A stretch of 64,000 nucleotides of DNA from Calothrix brevissima NIES-22 (GTDB lineage: Bacteria; Cyanobacteriota; Cyanobacteriia; Cyanobacteriales; Nostocaceae). A model generated the notes under the pieces. That model was not told the origin of the DNA. It did no database searches and saw nothing but the letters and a program-made list of their open reading frames with translations. Where the stretch lies: the NCBI RefSeq assembly GCF_002367995.1, contig NZ_AP018207.1:5445963-5509962 (forward strand). Reading direction: 5' to 3'. The position numbers were made by a program, and so were the translations under genes. Positions 1-8,581 of this stretch are shown here, piece by piece; positions within the stretch are counted from its first letter, which is position 1, and each line of letters starts with the position of its first letter.

Positions 1-1065
1 TTCTGTACTTTCTTGTTGCCACTTCAAAGTATAAAAATGTTCAGCTTTCATTCTCATTAATAACTGAGATTCAGCAAATATTTGTGCCTTTTGCAACTCT
101 AAGAAGTAATTTAATAACGATGCTTCATCTTCTTCCATTTGATAATATGGCAGTTCTAAAAGTAAGCGGAAATGAGCATAAATTTCTTCTTTATGCTTAA
201 TCGCGGCTTCATTGGGATATTTACATCTTAGGGTGAAGGTAAAAGGAATTTTACTAGCTACTCTGTCTACCAGATATCCTAGAGCATCTTCTTGCTGCTG
301 TGCTTGAATATCGGATGCTGATGGACAATGAAAGACAATAAAGAACTGTTCAGAATTATATTTATTAGCATATAGCGATATCTGCTCAAACTGCTCATCA
401 AATTTTTCACAATCTAGTAAATCTAAAGCAGTATTGCCTAGAATAACGCTGGTCATTGTGGAAAGATAAAAATGATAAATATTAGCATCAGACAGGGAAT
501 ATTCCTTTTCATCGTCGCTATCATCAGCAGTAATATTCGTAGTAAATTTTTGATTAGAAGCTTTAGGTATAAACCCGCTACCTTTATATTGATATTTCCT
601 GATCAACTCATAATTTAAAATTTTGACAACAATATCCGAAAAGAAATCTTCTTTTTGTGGTATCAGAAAAATTCCTACTGGTTGATTTGAGTCTAAACAT
701 ACCTGAAAGCGTTCATATTCTTGCTCAGAAACAAAATCAAACAAGTAATAGAAAAAATCATGTTTAACTGGAATGGTATCGCTTAATTTCGCTAAAATTG
801 CCGCCGAATCAGCCGATTTATTCTCTGGAGTGACACCTTTAATCGAAATCGCTAATTTAGTATCTAAAGGAGTGTTTAAATCAAATATTGGCTCAGTGTT
901 AAGTTCCAAATCATCGAGAGCATGATTAAAATTATCGACAAAGGCTTGACTGCGGCGCTGATAGCCAAATTGCTCCATAATAGTTTTAACTCGCAGACTT
1001 TTTTTAGTTCTTCCAGTTCGCTGCAGTTCATTTTTGATGGCGCGTAAGTAGGCTGTATATGACAT
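1..1065 (-). CDS. Partial hypothetical protein, C-terminus outside window
   Basis: An open frame runs from an ATG at 1065 on the minus strand off the left edge, so 355 codons are visible and the C-terminus is missing. It begins MSYTAYLRAIKNELQ. The first ~60 residues are basic and look helical (YLRAIKNELQRTGRTKKSLR). The rest is acidic and mixed alpha/beta with no signal peptide or membrane segment. A stretch near residues 200-215 is Asp/Glu-rich (ADDSDDEKE). I do not recognise the family, and saw no P-loop, HTH signature or nuclease motif. The basic start followed by a regulated-looking body would fit a DNA-associated or defence-type protein, but that is only a guess. The reading frame itself is convincing because it stays open for over 1 kb with normal codon use. 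Confidence 0.75.
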   Translation of the reverse strand, partial: MSYTAYLRAIKNELQRTGRTKKSLRVKTIMEQFGYQRRSQAFVDNFNHALDDLELNTEPIFDLNTPLDTKLAISIKGVTPENKSADSAAILAKLSDTIPVKHDFFYYLFDFVSEQEYERFQVCLDSNQPVGIFLIPQKEDFFSDIVVKILNYELIRKYQYKGSGFIPKASNQKFTTNITADDSDDEKEYSLSDANIYHFYLSTMTSVILGNTALDLLDCEKFDEQFEQISLYANKYNSEQFFIVFHCPSASDIQAQQQEDALGYLVDRVASKIPFTFTLRCKYPNEAAIKHKEEIYAHFRLLLELPYYQMEEDEASLLNYFLELQKAQIFAESQLLMRMKAEHFYTLKWQQESTE

Positions 1066-1085
1066 TATGTGCTTTTTACTCTGTC

Positions 1086-1160
1086 TAACTTAAGTGAGTC
1101 TCCCCACAGGGAGCAATAATATAATTCCCCAAGCTATATGTATAGTTAACTTAGGTGAGT
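1086..1160. repeat. Direct repeat pair between divergent genes
   Basis: TAACTTAAGTGAGT (1086-1099) recurs with one change as TAACTTAGGTGAGT (1147-1160), 61 bp apart. It lies between the divergent partial gene at 1065 and the permease gene at 1273. The position would suit a regulator binding twice, or a small duplication. No known operator was recognised. Confidence 0.4.
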
Positions 1161-1272
1161 AAGCGTTATATAAAGGCAGAAGTGAAGATTGGTTAGGAAA
1201 ACTTTACTGATTGTTACAAAATTCCCTTGCTTCAGCCTCTCTACTAGCCCCTAACCCCTAACCCTAGCAGTT

Positions 1273-2181
1273 GTGTTGGAAATTAGCAGACGACACAGAA
1301 ACCGCAGATGGTATATCACAGAAAATATGGCTGGATATCTATTTATGATGCCTGCCATTTTGGTTTTGGGGATTTTTGTCGTACTTCCAATTCTTTACGC
1401 TGTCTTTCTTTCTCTACATAAAGTTCAGCTTCTCGGCGGTATTGAATATCAGTTCATCGGGTTTCGCAATTTCACGCGCTTAGTTGAAGATGAACGGGTG
1501 TGGATTGCGTTGAAAAACACAGCCGAATACGTTGCAATTGTTGTACCCGCCCAAACTATTCTCGCTTTAATTCTCGCTGTCACCCTGAATTCTGGGATTC
1601 GCGGACAAAATTGGTGGCGCATTCTCTACTTTTTACCCACAGTTACATCCTCAGCCGTGTTGACGCTGATTTTCATGTGGATTTATAACACCGATGGGCT
1701 ACTTAATGATGTTCTTGGTGCTGTAGGTTTACCTAGATACAACTGGTTAGGCGATCCAGCAGTTGCCCTCAAAGGGATTATGATCATGAATATTTGGTCA
1801 ACAGCGCCGTTTTACATGGTAATTTACCTAGCGGCGTTGCAAGATATCCCCCAGTCACTTTATGAAGCTGCTGAACTCGATGGGGCAAATAGTTGGCAAA
1901 AGTTGATTCATGTTACTATCCCCATACTCCAGCCTGTAACTTTCTTTGTGGTGGCGATGGGAGTAATTGGGACTTTTCAGTTATTTGACCAATCTTATAT
2001 TTTTTCTGCTGGTACTGGCGGCCCTAATAATGCGACGTTAACGGTGGTGTTACTAATTTACCAAGCTGTATTTCGGAATTTACAGATGGGTTATGCAGCT
2101 GCGATCGCTTTTTTATTATCCGTCATCATTATTGCGATCGCTTTAATTCAACGGCGAATTTTTGGAGGTGACAAACTGTGA
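1273..2181 (+). CDS. Sugar-type ABC transporter permease (MalF/UgpA-like)
   Basis: This is an inner-membrane permease of the carbohydrate-uptake ABC family (binding-protein-dependent transport, MalF/UgpA branch). About 302 residues give six membrane segments. The EAA loop that contacts the ATPase is clear near residues 195-215 (EAAELDGANSWQKLIHVTIP). The start is uncertain: GTG at 1273, TTG at 1276, or ATG at 1327 (MAGYLFMMPAI) are possible, and none has a strong ribosome site. The stop overlaps the start of the next permease by 4 bp, so both are translated together. Neither a substrate-binding lipoprotein nor a MalK-type ATPase is adjacent, so the substrate cannot be read from context. Confidence 0.9.
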   Translation: MLEISRRHRNRRWYITENMAGYLFMMPAILVLGIFVVLPILYAVFLSLHKVQLLGGIEYQFIGFRNFTRLVEDERVWIALKNTAEYVAIVVPAQTILALILAVTLNSGIRGQNWWRILYFLPTVTSSAVLTLIFMWIYNTDGLLNDVLGAVGLPRYNWLGDPAVALKGIMIMNIWSTAPFYMVIYLAALQDIPQSLYEAAELDGANSWQKLIHVTIPILQPVTFFVVAMGVIGTFQLFDQSYIFSAGTGGPNNATLTVVLLIYQAVFRNLQMGYAAAIAFLLSVIIIAIALIQRRIFGGDKL

Positions 2182-3014
2182 CTCCCATCTCTCGCTTTTC
2201 CTGGCTAAAACTGCTGCTATATGCCTTACTCACAGTCTATGCCATCATCACTATCATTCCCTTTGTTTGGGCACTCTCCGCTTCATTTAAGCCCCTATCA
2301 GAAATTGTCAGTGGCGAGCCTAATTTAATACCACAAAATTTCACTTTTGACAACTATAAGCAAATATTTTTACAAGAGCCATTATTTTGGCGTTGGCTAT
2401 TTAACAGCGTATTCATCGCCTTGAGCGTAACTATTTTAAATTTACTGCTCAACTCAATGGCAGGCTACGCCTTAGCTAGATTGAGCTTTGCTGGCAAACG
2501 CTTTTGGTTTTTACTGATTTTGGCAGTTTTAGCAGTTCCTGCCCAGATTACACTCATACCCACCTTTTTGATTTTAAAAGCGATTGGCTGGCTTAATAGT
2601 TACCAAGGGATGATTGTACCTAGTATGGTCAATGCCACATTCATTTTTATGATGCGGCAGTTTTTCGTTAATTTTCCTAAAGAATTAGAAGAAGCTGCCC
2701 AACTTGATGGTCTAAGTACTTTAGGAATTTTTCGGCATATTGTCTTACCCTTAGCCAAACCAGCTTTAGCAGCCCAAGCAGTTTTTGTCTTCATGGGTAG
2801 CTGGAATAATTTTTTGCTACCTGTAGCCATTTTATTTGACCCAGAAATGTTTACCCTGCCTTTAGGATTAAACAGCTTTAAAGGTCAATACATCAGCTAT
2901 TGGAACTACATTATGGCAGCTTCAATGGTCTTCACCCTCCCAGCTTTAGCCATCTACGCCTTTTTCAACCGCTACTTTATTCAAAGTGTCACATTTACTG
3001 GAGGGAAGGGGTAA
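2178..3014 (+). CDS. Sugar-type ABC transporter permease (MalG/UgpE-like)
   Basis: This second carbohydrate ABC permease (278 residues, about six membrane helices, MalG/UgpE branch) pairs with the upstream gene to form the channel. Its EAA loop reads EAAQLDGLSTLGIFRHIVLP around residues 174-193. It starts at a GTG that overlaps the upstream stop (GTGA), typical of translational coupling. After the stop the sequence runs directly into simple repeats, so the operon appears to hold only the two permeases. In many cyanobacteria one shared ATPase encoded elsewhere serves several such permease pairs, so the missing ATPase need not mean loss of function. Confidence 0.9.
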   Translation: MTPISRFSWLKLLLYALLTVYAIITIIPFVWALSASFKPLSEIVSGEPNLIPQNFTFDNYKQIFLQEPLFWRWLFNSVFIALSVTILNLLLNSMAGYALARLSFAGKRFWFLLILAVLAVPAQITLIPTFLILKAIGWLNSYQGMIVPSMVNATFIFMMRQFFVNFPKELEEAAQLDGLSTLGIFRHIVLPLAKPALAAQAVFVFMGSWNNFLLPVAILFDPEMFTLPLGLNSFKGQYISYWNYIMAASMVFTLPALAIYAFFNRYFIQSVTFTGGKG

Positions 3015-3175
3015 GGGGCATTGGGCATTGGGCAATTCAATTTTGGATTTTGGATTTGCGATTTTGGATTGGGTTTGAATCTAAAATCTAAAATCTAAAA
3101 TCTAAAATTCATTGTCCTCCTTGTCCCCCTTGTCCCCCTTGTCCCCCTTGTCTCCCCTGCCCCCTACCCCCCTGC
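3015..3175. repeat. Short tandem repeats (AAATCTAAAATC and GTCCCCCTT types)
   Basis: After the permease operon there are three simple blocks: GGGCATTGGGCATTGG, then GATTTTGGATTT with its complement AAATCTAAAATCTA, then several copies of the 9-mer TTGTCCCCC. The same motifs recur elsewhere in this window, the 9-mer in opposite orientation near 12.26 kb. Such short tandem repeats are typical of Nostocales spacers. The rest of the spacer to 3303 shows nothing clear. Confidence 0.8.
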
Positions 3176-3303
3176 CCCTCTGCTTACCTAGTGCCCACGA
3201 TCCCCACTGTAACTAGAACAGTATTTTGAGCGACAAATTGCACTCTTAACGTGATATTGGTATTACAGCGACTTAATCTCTATATATCAGTTAACAAAAC
3301 ATT

Positions 3304-3498
3304 ATGGGTTTTGCAGACCTATCAATCGCAGAGATAGCAGCAGACTACAGTATGACTGTGGACAAAGGGTTTTCTCTGTATAACCACCTCTTAATTGCCG
3401 ATAAACACCAAAAAACCCGTTTGGCGTTGGCGGCTGCAAAGGCAATTATTTCGCAATTATCGTCTGAGAAATACCCAAAAGGTACTAGCACCTGTTAG
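3304..3498 (+). CDS. Small hypothetical protein
   Basis: This is a 64-codon frame starting MGFADLSIAEIAADYSM. The first 50 residues look like a small helical domain with the pattern AEIAADYSMTVDK...TRLALAAAKAIISQL. I have an uncertain memory of similar short cyanobacterial proteins with an IF2-N-like or HTH-like fold. The tail (SSEKYPKGTSTC) is not helical and might reflect a changed C-terminus. No good ribosome site precedes the ATG. It lies upstream of psbV in the same direction, with a 123-bp gap. The gene could be a diverged member of a conserved small family. Function unknown. Confidence 0.5.
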   Translation: MGFADLSIAEIAADYSMTVDKGFSLYNHLLIADKHQKTRLALAAAKAIISQLSSEKYPKGTSTC

Positions 3499-3621
3499 GT
3501 GTTAGCAAAGCCACCTCCAGGGCTATCTTGGACTTGGATTCATGGCAAAAAACAATTAACAACATAGAGATTGAGTAACGCTAACTAGCTGTGTTGAGTG
3601 TCAAAATCTTTAAGGGGAAAC

Positions 3622-4113
3622 ATGTTTAGAAGATTAATTGGCGTGGTTGTGGCTACTGTTTTACTAACGTTTCAGCTGATTGTCGGTAGCGCAACAGCCC
3701 TAGAATTGGATGCAGCCACCCGTACCGTACCGTTAAACGATAACGGTGGTACCATTACTCTCAGCTTAAAGCAAGTCAAAGAAGGTAAAACTTTATTTCA
3801 GTACGCTTGCGCTCAATGCCACGTTGGGGGTGTTACCAAGACTAACCAAAACGTAGGGTTGGAACCAGAAGCACTAGCACTGGCTACACCAAACCGTAAC
3901 AATATTGAAGGTTTGGTTGACTACATGAAGAATCCTACTACCTATGATGGTGAAGAGGAAATTTCCGAATTACACCCCAGCACCAAAAGTGCAGATATTT
4001 TCACAGAAATGAGAAATTTGACCGATGATGACTTAAAAGCGATCGCAGGTCATATTCTTCTACAACCTAAAATTCTTGGCGATAAGTGGGGAGGCGGCAA
4101 AATTTACTACTAA
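3622..4113 (+). CDS. psbV: Photosystem II cytochrome c-550
   Basis: PsbV is an extrinsic lumenal subunit that stabilises the oxygen-evolving cluster of photosystem II. I start it at ATG 3622 because AAGGGG sits just upstream and the protein then opens with a standard signal peptide (residues 1-26, ending SATA). The mature protein begins LELDAATRTV. A covalent heme site CAQCH is at residues 63-67. The axial ligand His118 (LHPST), which matches mature His92 of the family, is present. A longer frame from GTG 3598 adds eight residues that do not fit. The C-terminus GDKWGGGKIYY is typical. A broken paralogue lies immediately downstream. Confidence 0.97.
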   Translation: MFRRLIGVVVATVLLTFQLIVGSATALELDAATRTVPLNDNGGTITLSLKQVKEGKTLFQYACAQCHVGGVTKTNQNVGLEPEALALATPNRNNIEGLVDYMKNPTTYDGEEEISELHPSTKSADIFTEMRNLTDDDLKAIAGHILLQPKILGDKWGGGKIYY

Positions 4114-4280
4114 AGCCAGTAGTTAGTACTGAGTACTGAGGTCTGAGATCTGGGTGCTGAGTAACGGAACTAGGGATTTGGGAAGACCCACTCTCATATC
4201 CCCACTTCTGTAACAATCAGCACTCAGAACTTGGAACTCAGTACACTTTGCCCCATTAACACTATTTCAGCTAGCTGCTA

Positions 4281-5045
4281 ATGCTATATCGGTTATTTGC
4301 GCGTTATCTATTTCTAGTTCTACTGATTGTCTTATTGGTCGATCACAGCAGTACTTTACCTGCTCAAGCTGCCAATATCGATGCTTATAAGGAAAGCTAG
4401 CTGAAAACCCTTGAGAAACAGCAACGCAGTTGCGCTTTTCGTACTTCAGGCAAGGGGACAGCAGTTGCGCGACTGCCGGGAAACCCGTCCAACGCACTGC
4501 CTCATGAAAGCCGCGCTTCAGGTGTTTAGGCCTGGGTCACGTTTGGGTAAAATTAAATATAACAGGAACGGTAATCAACCTGTATAAAAACCTAAGTGCC
4601 TAACGGCAATCTGTACCTTGACAATTGAAGATATGGGGTTCTATTCCATAGTTCTAGTTCCTGCCCAGGAATAGGTAAAATCTACCCTTCGGGAACGCTG
4701 CGCGAACATGGGGGCTAGACGACACAGAATTTAAACAAACAAATTCTTTGGAGTAATCCAACTACCGCTCTTGCCTCGGAAAGTTAAAGCTTGAGGAGAG
4801 AACCACCTCTAGTTTAGATACCGCAAGAGGTCTAATCTAAGTGGACTCGTTGAATCAAGAATCCCTATGGCTTTAGCCCAGGGAGTGTCAAGCGTCAGCC
4901 CATGACATACGATGGTACTCAAGAAACCTATTGGTGTCGCAAGTTAACCCCTGATTTTCTCTCCCAACAACAAGTGGAAAGTTTAGCCGCTTTCGTTCTT
5001 ACCGCCGCAAAAAAAGCTCCTGGTTGGGGTCAAGAAGATTTTTAG
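4281..5045 (+). pseudogene. psbV2: Disrupted psbV2-like cytochrome c gene
   Basis: The 5' part (ATG 4281 to about 4388) encodes a signal peptide like that of PsbV2 proteins: MLYRLFARYLFLVLLIVLL, ending PAQAANIDAY. It then hits a stop at 4398-4400. From 4899 to the stop at 5045 a frame encodes the C-terminal part: PMTYDGTQETYWCRKLTPDF, ending APGWGQEDF. The YDG and APGWG motifs are typical of the end of PsbV2. About 80 codons between them, including the CxxCH heme site, are missing and replaced by roughly 500 bp of IS605-type and repeat DNA. No functional cytochrome can be made. The genuine psbV just upstream is intact, so photosystem II should not suffer. Confidence 0.85.
4401..4898 (+). mobile_element. 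IS605/IS607-type remnant inside psbV2, tnpB lost
   Basis: The insert carries no transposase frame. Its right end (about 4845-4892) has the arrangement I associate with cyanobacterial tnpB elements and their guide-RNA scaffold: TTGAATCAAG, a hairpin CCCTatGGCTttAGCCcAGGG (4863-4883), then AGTGTCAAG. The left part has small hairpins (GCAACGCAGTTGC near 4421) and a dispersed cyanobacterial repeat (GGGAAACCCGTCC near 4478). The left boundary is uncertain, anywhere between 4389 and about 4400. If the scaffold were transcribed, the bases after 4893 would act as a guide matching psbV2 sequence. This is inference from the end structure only. Confidence 0.65.
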
Positions 5046-5302
5046 ACATCTACAGCTAAATTTATCTAGACAAAAAATATTGATTTTGGTGATCATACTA
5101 TAAATTTACTTTGATTGGCTGAAGTATACACATTATTTTCGGTTAAATTTATTTAAGTATTTTTACCCGATTGCCTAAATTTCTACTAGAGAAATAGAGT
5201 TCATTATTAAAAAAAATTCATCTACGACAGATTGTCATATTTGGCGTATTTTTTATTTAAAATGGGGAAGGGAAAATTAAAACCATTTGTTAGGAGAACG
5301 CC

Positions 5303-5719
5303 ATGAAATTAATTGCGTCTAGCCTGCGGCGCTTTAGCCTAGCTGTATTGACAATTCTTTTAGTTGTTAGCAGCTTTGCTGTTTTTACTCCCAGCGCATC
5401 TGCTGAGACTTATCAAGTCAAACTAGGTAGTGATAAAGGACTACTACAATTTCAACCCAGCAAGATCACCATAAAACCAGGTGATACTGTTGAATGGGTG
5501 AATAACAAGCTGGCTCCTCATAACGTAGTGTTTGACGCTGCTAAAAACCCCGCGAAAAGCGCTGATTTAGCTAAATCTTTATCTCAAACTAAGCTGTTGT
5601 TGAATCCAGGTCAAAAAGTAAGCACCACCTTCCCCGCAGACGCGCCTGCTGGTGAATACTCCTTCTACTGCACACCTCACCGTGGCGCTGGTATGACTGG
5701 TAAAGTCATTGTTGAATAG
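5303..5719 (+). CDS. petE: Plastocyanin
   Basis: Plastocyanin carries electrons from cytochrome b6f to photosystem I or oxidase in the thylakoid lumen. The 138-residue precursor has a signal peptide cleaved after ASA at residue 34. The type-1 copper ligands are visible: His73 (APHNVVF), Cys123, His126 and Met131 (YCTPHRGAGM). The start is supported by TAGGAG nine bases before ATG. The gene stands alone, with its own upstream AT-rich region, and is followed about 415 bp later by petJ, which encodes the functional replacement. In cyanobacteria this pair is usually switched inversely by copper; no operator is visible to me. Confidence 0.98.
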   Translation: MKLIASSLRRFSLAVLTILLVVSSFAVFTPSASAETYQVKLGSDKGLLQFQPSKITIKPGDTVEWVNNKLAPHNVVFDAAKNPAKSADLAKSLSQTKLLLNPGQKVSTTFPADAPAGEYSFYCTPHRGAGMTGKVIVE

Positions 5720-5819
5720 CTAGAGACAGCTAGATAATAGATGATTTCCTTGCTTGAGTGGCAAATTAGCCTCTAGCAATCCATCATCAACCTAGAGTGA
5801 TGACAATTTATAGATAATG

Positions 5820-5899
5820 AGCGGTGTCGAGTCTCATCCCTGCCTAAAATGCTAAACATTGCATAGGCTTGTTAACAGAGGGGGTAACTCGCCACCGCT
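5820..5899 (+). ncRNA. Candidate structured RNA between petE and petJ
   Basis: The 414-bp spacer holds an 80-nt region that folds into nested stems. AGCGGTGTCGAG (5820-5831) pairs with CTCGCCACCGCT (5888-5899), 12 bp with one mismatch. Inside, CCCTG pairs with CAGaGGG, GCCTA pairs with TAGGC, and TGC pairs with GCA. No U-run follows, so it is not a plain terminator. It matches no riboswitch I know. It could be a petJ leader element, a processed sRNA or a repeat of structural DNA type. The strand is assumed. The flanks of the spacer show nothing else. Confidence 0.35.
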
Positions 5900-6133
5900 A
5901 ACTTTTAGGGGATTTATGGAAAAATAATGGGAATCCTATTGAATTTTTTCAATGTAAGATTACAGATAAATTGAAGATTTCTGCGCTTAATAATGTTTGT
6001 GCATTACAGAAATCAGCGCTTCATAGGGTAGAGTACACATAGCATTTGGTAATCTCTCAGGCTTCTAGCAGCCATAGAAAACTTACTGGAGAAGGTTTTG
6101 CAGTTGCCGAATGGTTGTTGCGAGGAGAATATC

Positions 6134-6490
6134 TTGAGAATACTTGTGAAAATACCTTTATTTATACTTCTGTTGGCGATCGCCTTTTTTAGATTCACAT
6201 TCATTTTGCCAGCATTCGCTGTTGAAGCATCAGAAGGAGCCAAAATCTTTGAGGCTAATTGTTCTTCTTGCCATATAGGTGGCGGTAACATCCTTATTAG
6301 CCATAAAACCCTAAAAAAGGAGGCATTATCGAGTAACCTCGAAAATTATAACCAAGAAGGTATTAAAGCAATTATTAACCAAGTAAAAAACGGCAAAAAT
6401 GCCATGCCTGCCTTTAAAAACAAACTCAGCAATGAGGAAATTCTCCAAGTAGCCGCCTACGTCTTTCAAAAAGCGGAAACAGGGTGGTAA
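6134..6490 (+). CDS. petJ: Cytochrome c6 (c-553)
   Basis: This soluble lumenal cytochrome replaces plastocyanin between b6f and photosystem I. I choose the TTG at 6134 because GAGGAG lies directly upstream and the product then opens with a normal signal peptide (cleavage after AFA, residue 29). A longer frame from TTG 6098 adds a polar extension that would spoil the signal. The precursor is 118 residues with the heme site CSSCH at 43-47 and the Met ligand at 91 in the typical context NAMPAFKNKL. The C-terminal helix AAYVFQKAETGW is standard. Simple repeats follow the stop. Confidence 0.95.
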   Translation: MRILVKIPLFILLLAIAFFRFTFILPAFAVEASEGAKIFEANCSSCHIGGGNILISHKTLKKEALSSNLENYNQEGIKAIINQVKNGKNAMPAFKNKLSNEEILQVAAYVFQKAETGW

Positions 6491-6495
6491 TTAGA

Positions 6496-6703
6496 TATTG
6501 GGCATTGGGCATTGGGCATTGGGCATTGGGCATTGGGGAGTGAGTGTGTTGCGCGGGTTTCCAAGGCACTCCGTTGGGCGGCTTCGCCGACTTGAAGGAA
6601 GTGCCGCCGCGTTGTAGCAACTGGCGTCATTGGGCATTGCAAGAGTAATTATACCTCTCCTCTGTTCCCTAGCCCCTAGCCCCTAGCCCCTAGCCCCTAA
6701 CCC
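6496..6703. repeat. Tandem GGGCATT repeats and dispersed GC-rich repeat
   Basis: Five copies of ATTGGGC (6497-6535) are followed by a GC-rich dispersed repeat (about 6550-6625, GCGGCTTCGCCGAC) ending AGCAACTGGCG. A run of TAGCCCC copies closes it at 6668-6704. Related GC-rich blocks recur near 4470, 9300, 21310 and 30460. Confidence 0.8.
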
Positions 6704-8290
6704 CTATTTGCTAGAAGTTTCTCGTTCTTCTCTGAGTTGACGTAACTGCTGGATGAGTTTCTTACCAGGTTCGACAGTGGGAGTTGGCTGGCTGGTGTTG
6801 TTCTCAGGTGCGGGTGATGGTTTCACAGTAGCGGCTGGTGTCGCTACAGGCTTAATTGTATTTACTAAATTGGGGAATGGAGAAGCTGTTACTGTTGGTG
6901 CAGATCCAGGCTTAATTCTATTGATTAATGAATTGGATTGAGGTTTGCCAGTTGTTTCCGGTGCTGGTGCAGGCTGATTATTCTTGAATGGCAGATTTAA
7001 TACTGGTTTGGGGCTTGTTCCCGTTGTCGGTGCAGGTTGATTGTTATTGACTGGCAGATTTAATACTGGTTTGGGGCTGATTCCCGTTGCAGGTACAGGC
7101 TGATTATTGTTGACTGCGGGAGTTGATAAGGGTTTAATAGTATCCGCCGATGCTGGCTGTTGAGTATTTCCACTGGCGGTATTATTACTATTTTTGAACT
7201 CTAAACTAAATGGGTAATGAGCGATTTGGCGATCGCGCTGTGGTGGATTCGCCTTAAAATACTCTTGTGCTTTGACTTGCAATGCACGATTGGAAGAGTC
7301 TTCAAATTTAATATCTAATACGCCTTCCGGCCCTACTACTAATCGCCCTAACACCAAACCTTGTACATCAGGTTTATCTGTAGTAATGCTGTCACGAATC
7401 ACACTTTTTTCTACAGCAGTGGGGTACTGTTGTTGAACTGTTTTTCTCAGGTCTTCGTAAGATTTTATCTGGGCGATCGCCTTTTCTGTTCCTGATGTAG
7501 ATGTATTAGATCCTACCCCTGTTGTCGCTGTAGCTAAATTATTTCCAGCTGGTGTATTGGTGTTAATTCCAGCTAATAGCTGTCCGTTTTGAGAACCTGA
7601 AGCTGTATTATCGCCTGTTGGTGTATTTTGTGCCGTATTAATTGTATCTCCTGGTGTACCAGGCATGGAATTAATCGGTAATGGTGCAGGAGAAGTTGGT
7701 AAACCAGCTGGTAATTTTCCTGCCGGAAATACTGGTAAGCCACTTCTTACTAAAGGCTGGGATTGTCCCAGGGCTATATCCTTGCTGCTATAACGCGCAA
7801 TTGATGAAGAGAATTTGTTTCTAGTATTCAGATCTGAGGTATCCAATCCCAAATCTTTTTTCGAGTATGTCCGTAAAGACTGCTGTTTTGGCAGGGCAGA
7901 AATACGGTAATTAGTAGGTGATGAGGGGATAGGTTCCAACATCATCTGACTCGGATTCGGCGCAGGTGGTGCTGGTGGTAAAGCCGATAAATTAGTTTGT
8001 CCGCCAAAATTCAGCTGGGGAATTTGCGATTGTTGTAGCTGAACTGGAGATGGAGGAAGAGTTGTCGATGTTCCCGGAATTTCTGGTAGCCGTTTTTGAT
8101 CGGCTTGGCTTAATTCCATCATCCCAATGGGTTTGGATGATGCGACTTCTTTGGTTTTATTGGAATCTACAGGTACTAAGGGCACAATCAAGGCAATAGC
8201 ACCATGAATTCCCACAGATGCGATCGCGGCTATCCCAGTTGGTTGGGATAATACTTCTGGTAGATTTCTTAGTAGGGAGACGTAAGACAT
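6704..8290 (-). CDS. Proline-rich TonB-like envelope protein
   Basis: The protein has 528 residues. A membrane anchor lies at about 22-40 (GIAAIASVGIHGAIALIVPL), followed by a long Pro/Asn/Ser/Thr-rich linker. A folded domain at ~275-370 (IAQIKSYEDLRKTV to IAHYPFSLEF) resembles the TonB C-terminal fold, with the GRLVVGPEGVL strand pair and a PPQRDRQIAHYPF end. After it come further disordered repeats: a 21-residue unit NNNQPxPxTGxSPKPVLNLP present about 2.5 times. TonB transmits energy to outer-membrane transporters. The long tail after the TonB-like domain is unusual, since the domain normally ends the protein. No ExbB/ExbD or receptor is adjacent. It is transcribed towards petJ. Confidence 0.6.
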   Translation of the reverse strand: MSYVSLLRNLPEVLSQPTGIAAIASVGIHGAIALIVPLVPVDSNKTKEVASSKPIGMMELSQADQKRLPEIPGTSTTLPPSPVQLQQSQIPQLNFGGQTNLSALPPAPPAPNPSQMMLEPIPSSPTNYRISALPKQQSLRTYSKKDLGLDTSDLNTRNKFSSSIARYSSKDIALGQSQPLVRSGLPVFPAGKLPAGLPTSPAPLPINSMPGTPGDTINTAQNTPTGDNTASGSQNGQLLAGINTNTPAGNNLATATTGVGSNTSTSGTEKAIAQIKSYEDLRKTVQQQYPTAVEKSVIRDSITTDKPDVQGLVLGRLVVGPEGVLDIKFEDSSNRALQVKAQEYFKANPPQRDRQIAHYPFSLEFKNSNNTASGNTQQPASADTIKPLSTPAVNNNQPVPATGISPKPVLNLPVNNNQPAPTTGTSPKPVLNLPFKNNQPAPAPETTGKPQSNSLINRIKPGSAPTVTASPFPNLVNTIKPVATPAATVKPSPAPENNTSQPTPTVEPGKKLIQQLRQLREERETSSK

Positions 8291-8581
8291 AGCAGTTACC
8301 GTTCACTCAGCTCAATTGCAGTTGACTATCAATAAATTATTTTTCAGGCTCTAAATTATTTATCCGGTTGTACTCTATTCGGTTACGGATGCTTTCCTCT
8401 AAAAATCATAGCTTTGTCTGTTGAGCACAAAACGGCTAAATTGCCATTTTTTTAAGTTTTATTTTTGTAATAAAGTAATATTGTAATTCAAAGTGGGCAT
8501 TGCTGACTGAGCAACTAAAAAGCGATCGCGTCAAATTCTCATAAATTGCCTAGATTCTCGTCAAATCTTTAAATCAAGCAA

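Noticed and set aside
4401-4898. Group II or group I intron in psbV2
   Set aside because: No domain V-type hairpin or reverse transcriptase is seen, and 80 codons of psbV2 are missing rather than split, so splicing could not restore the protein.
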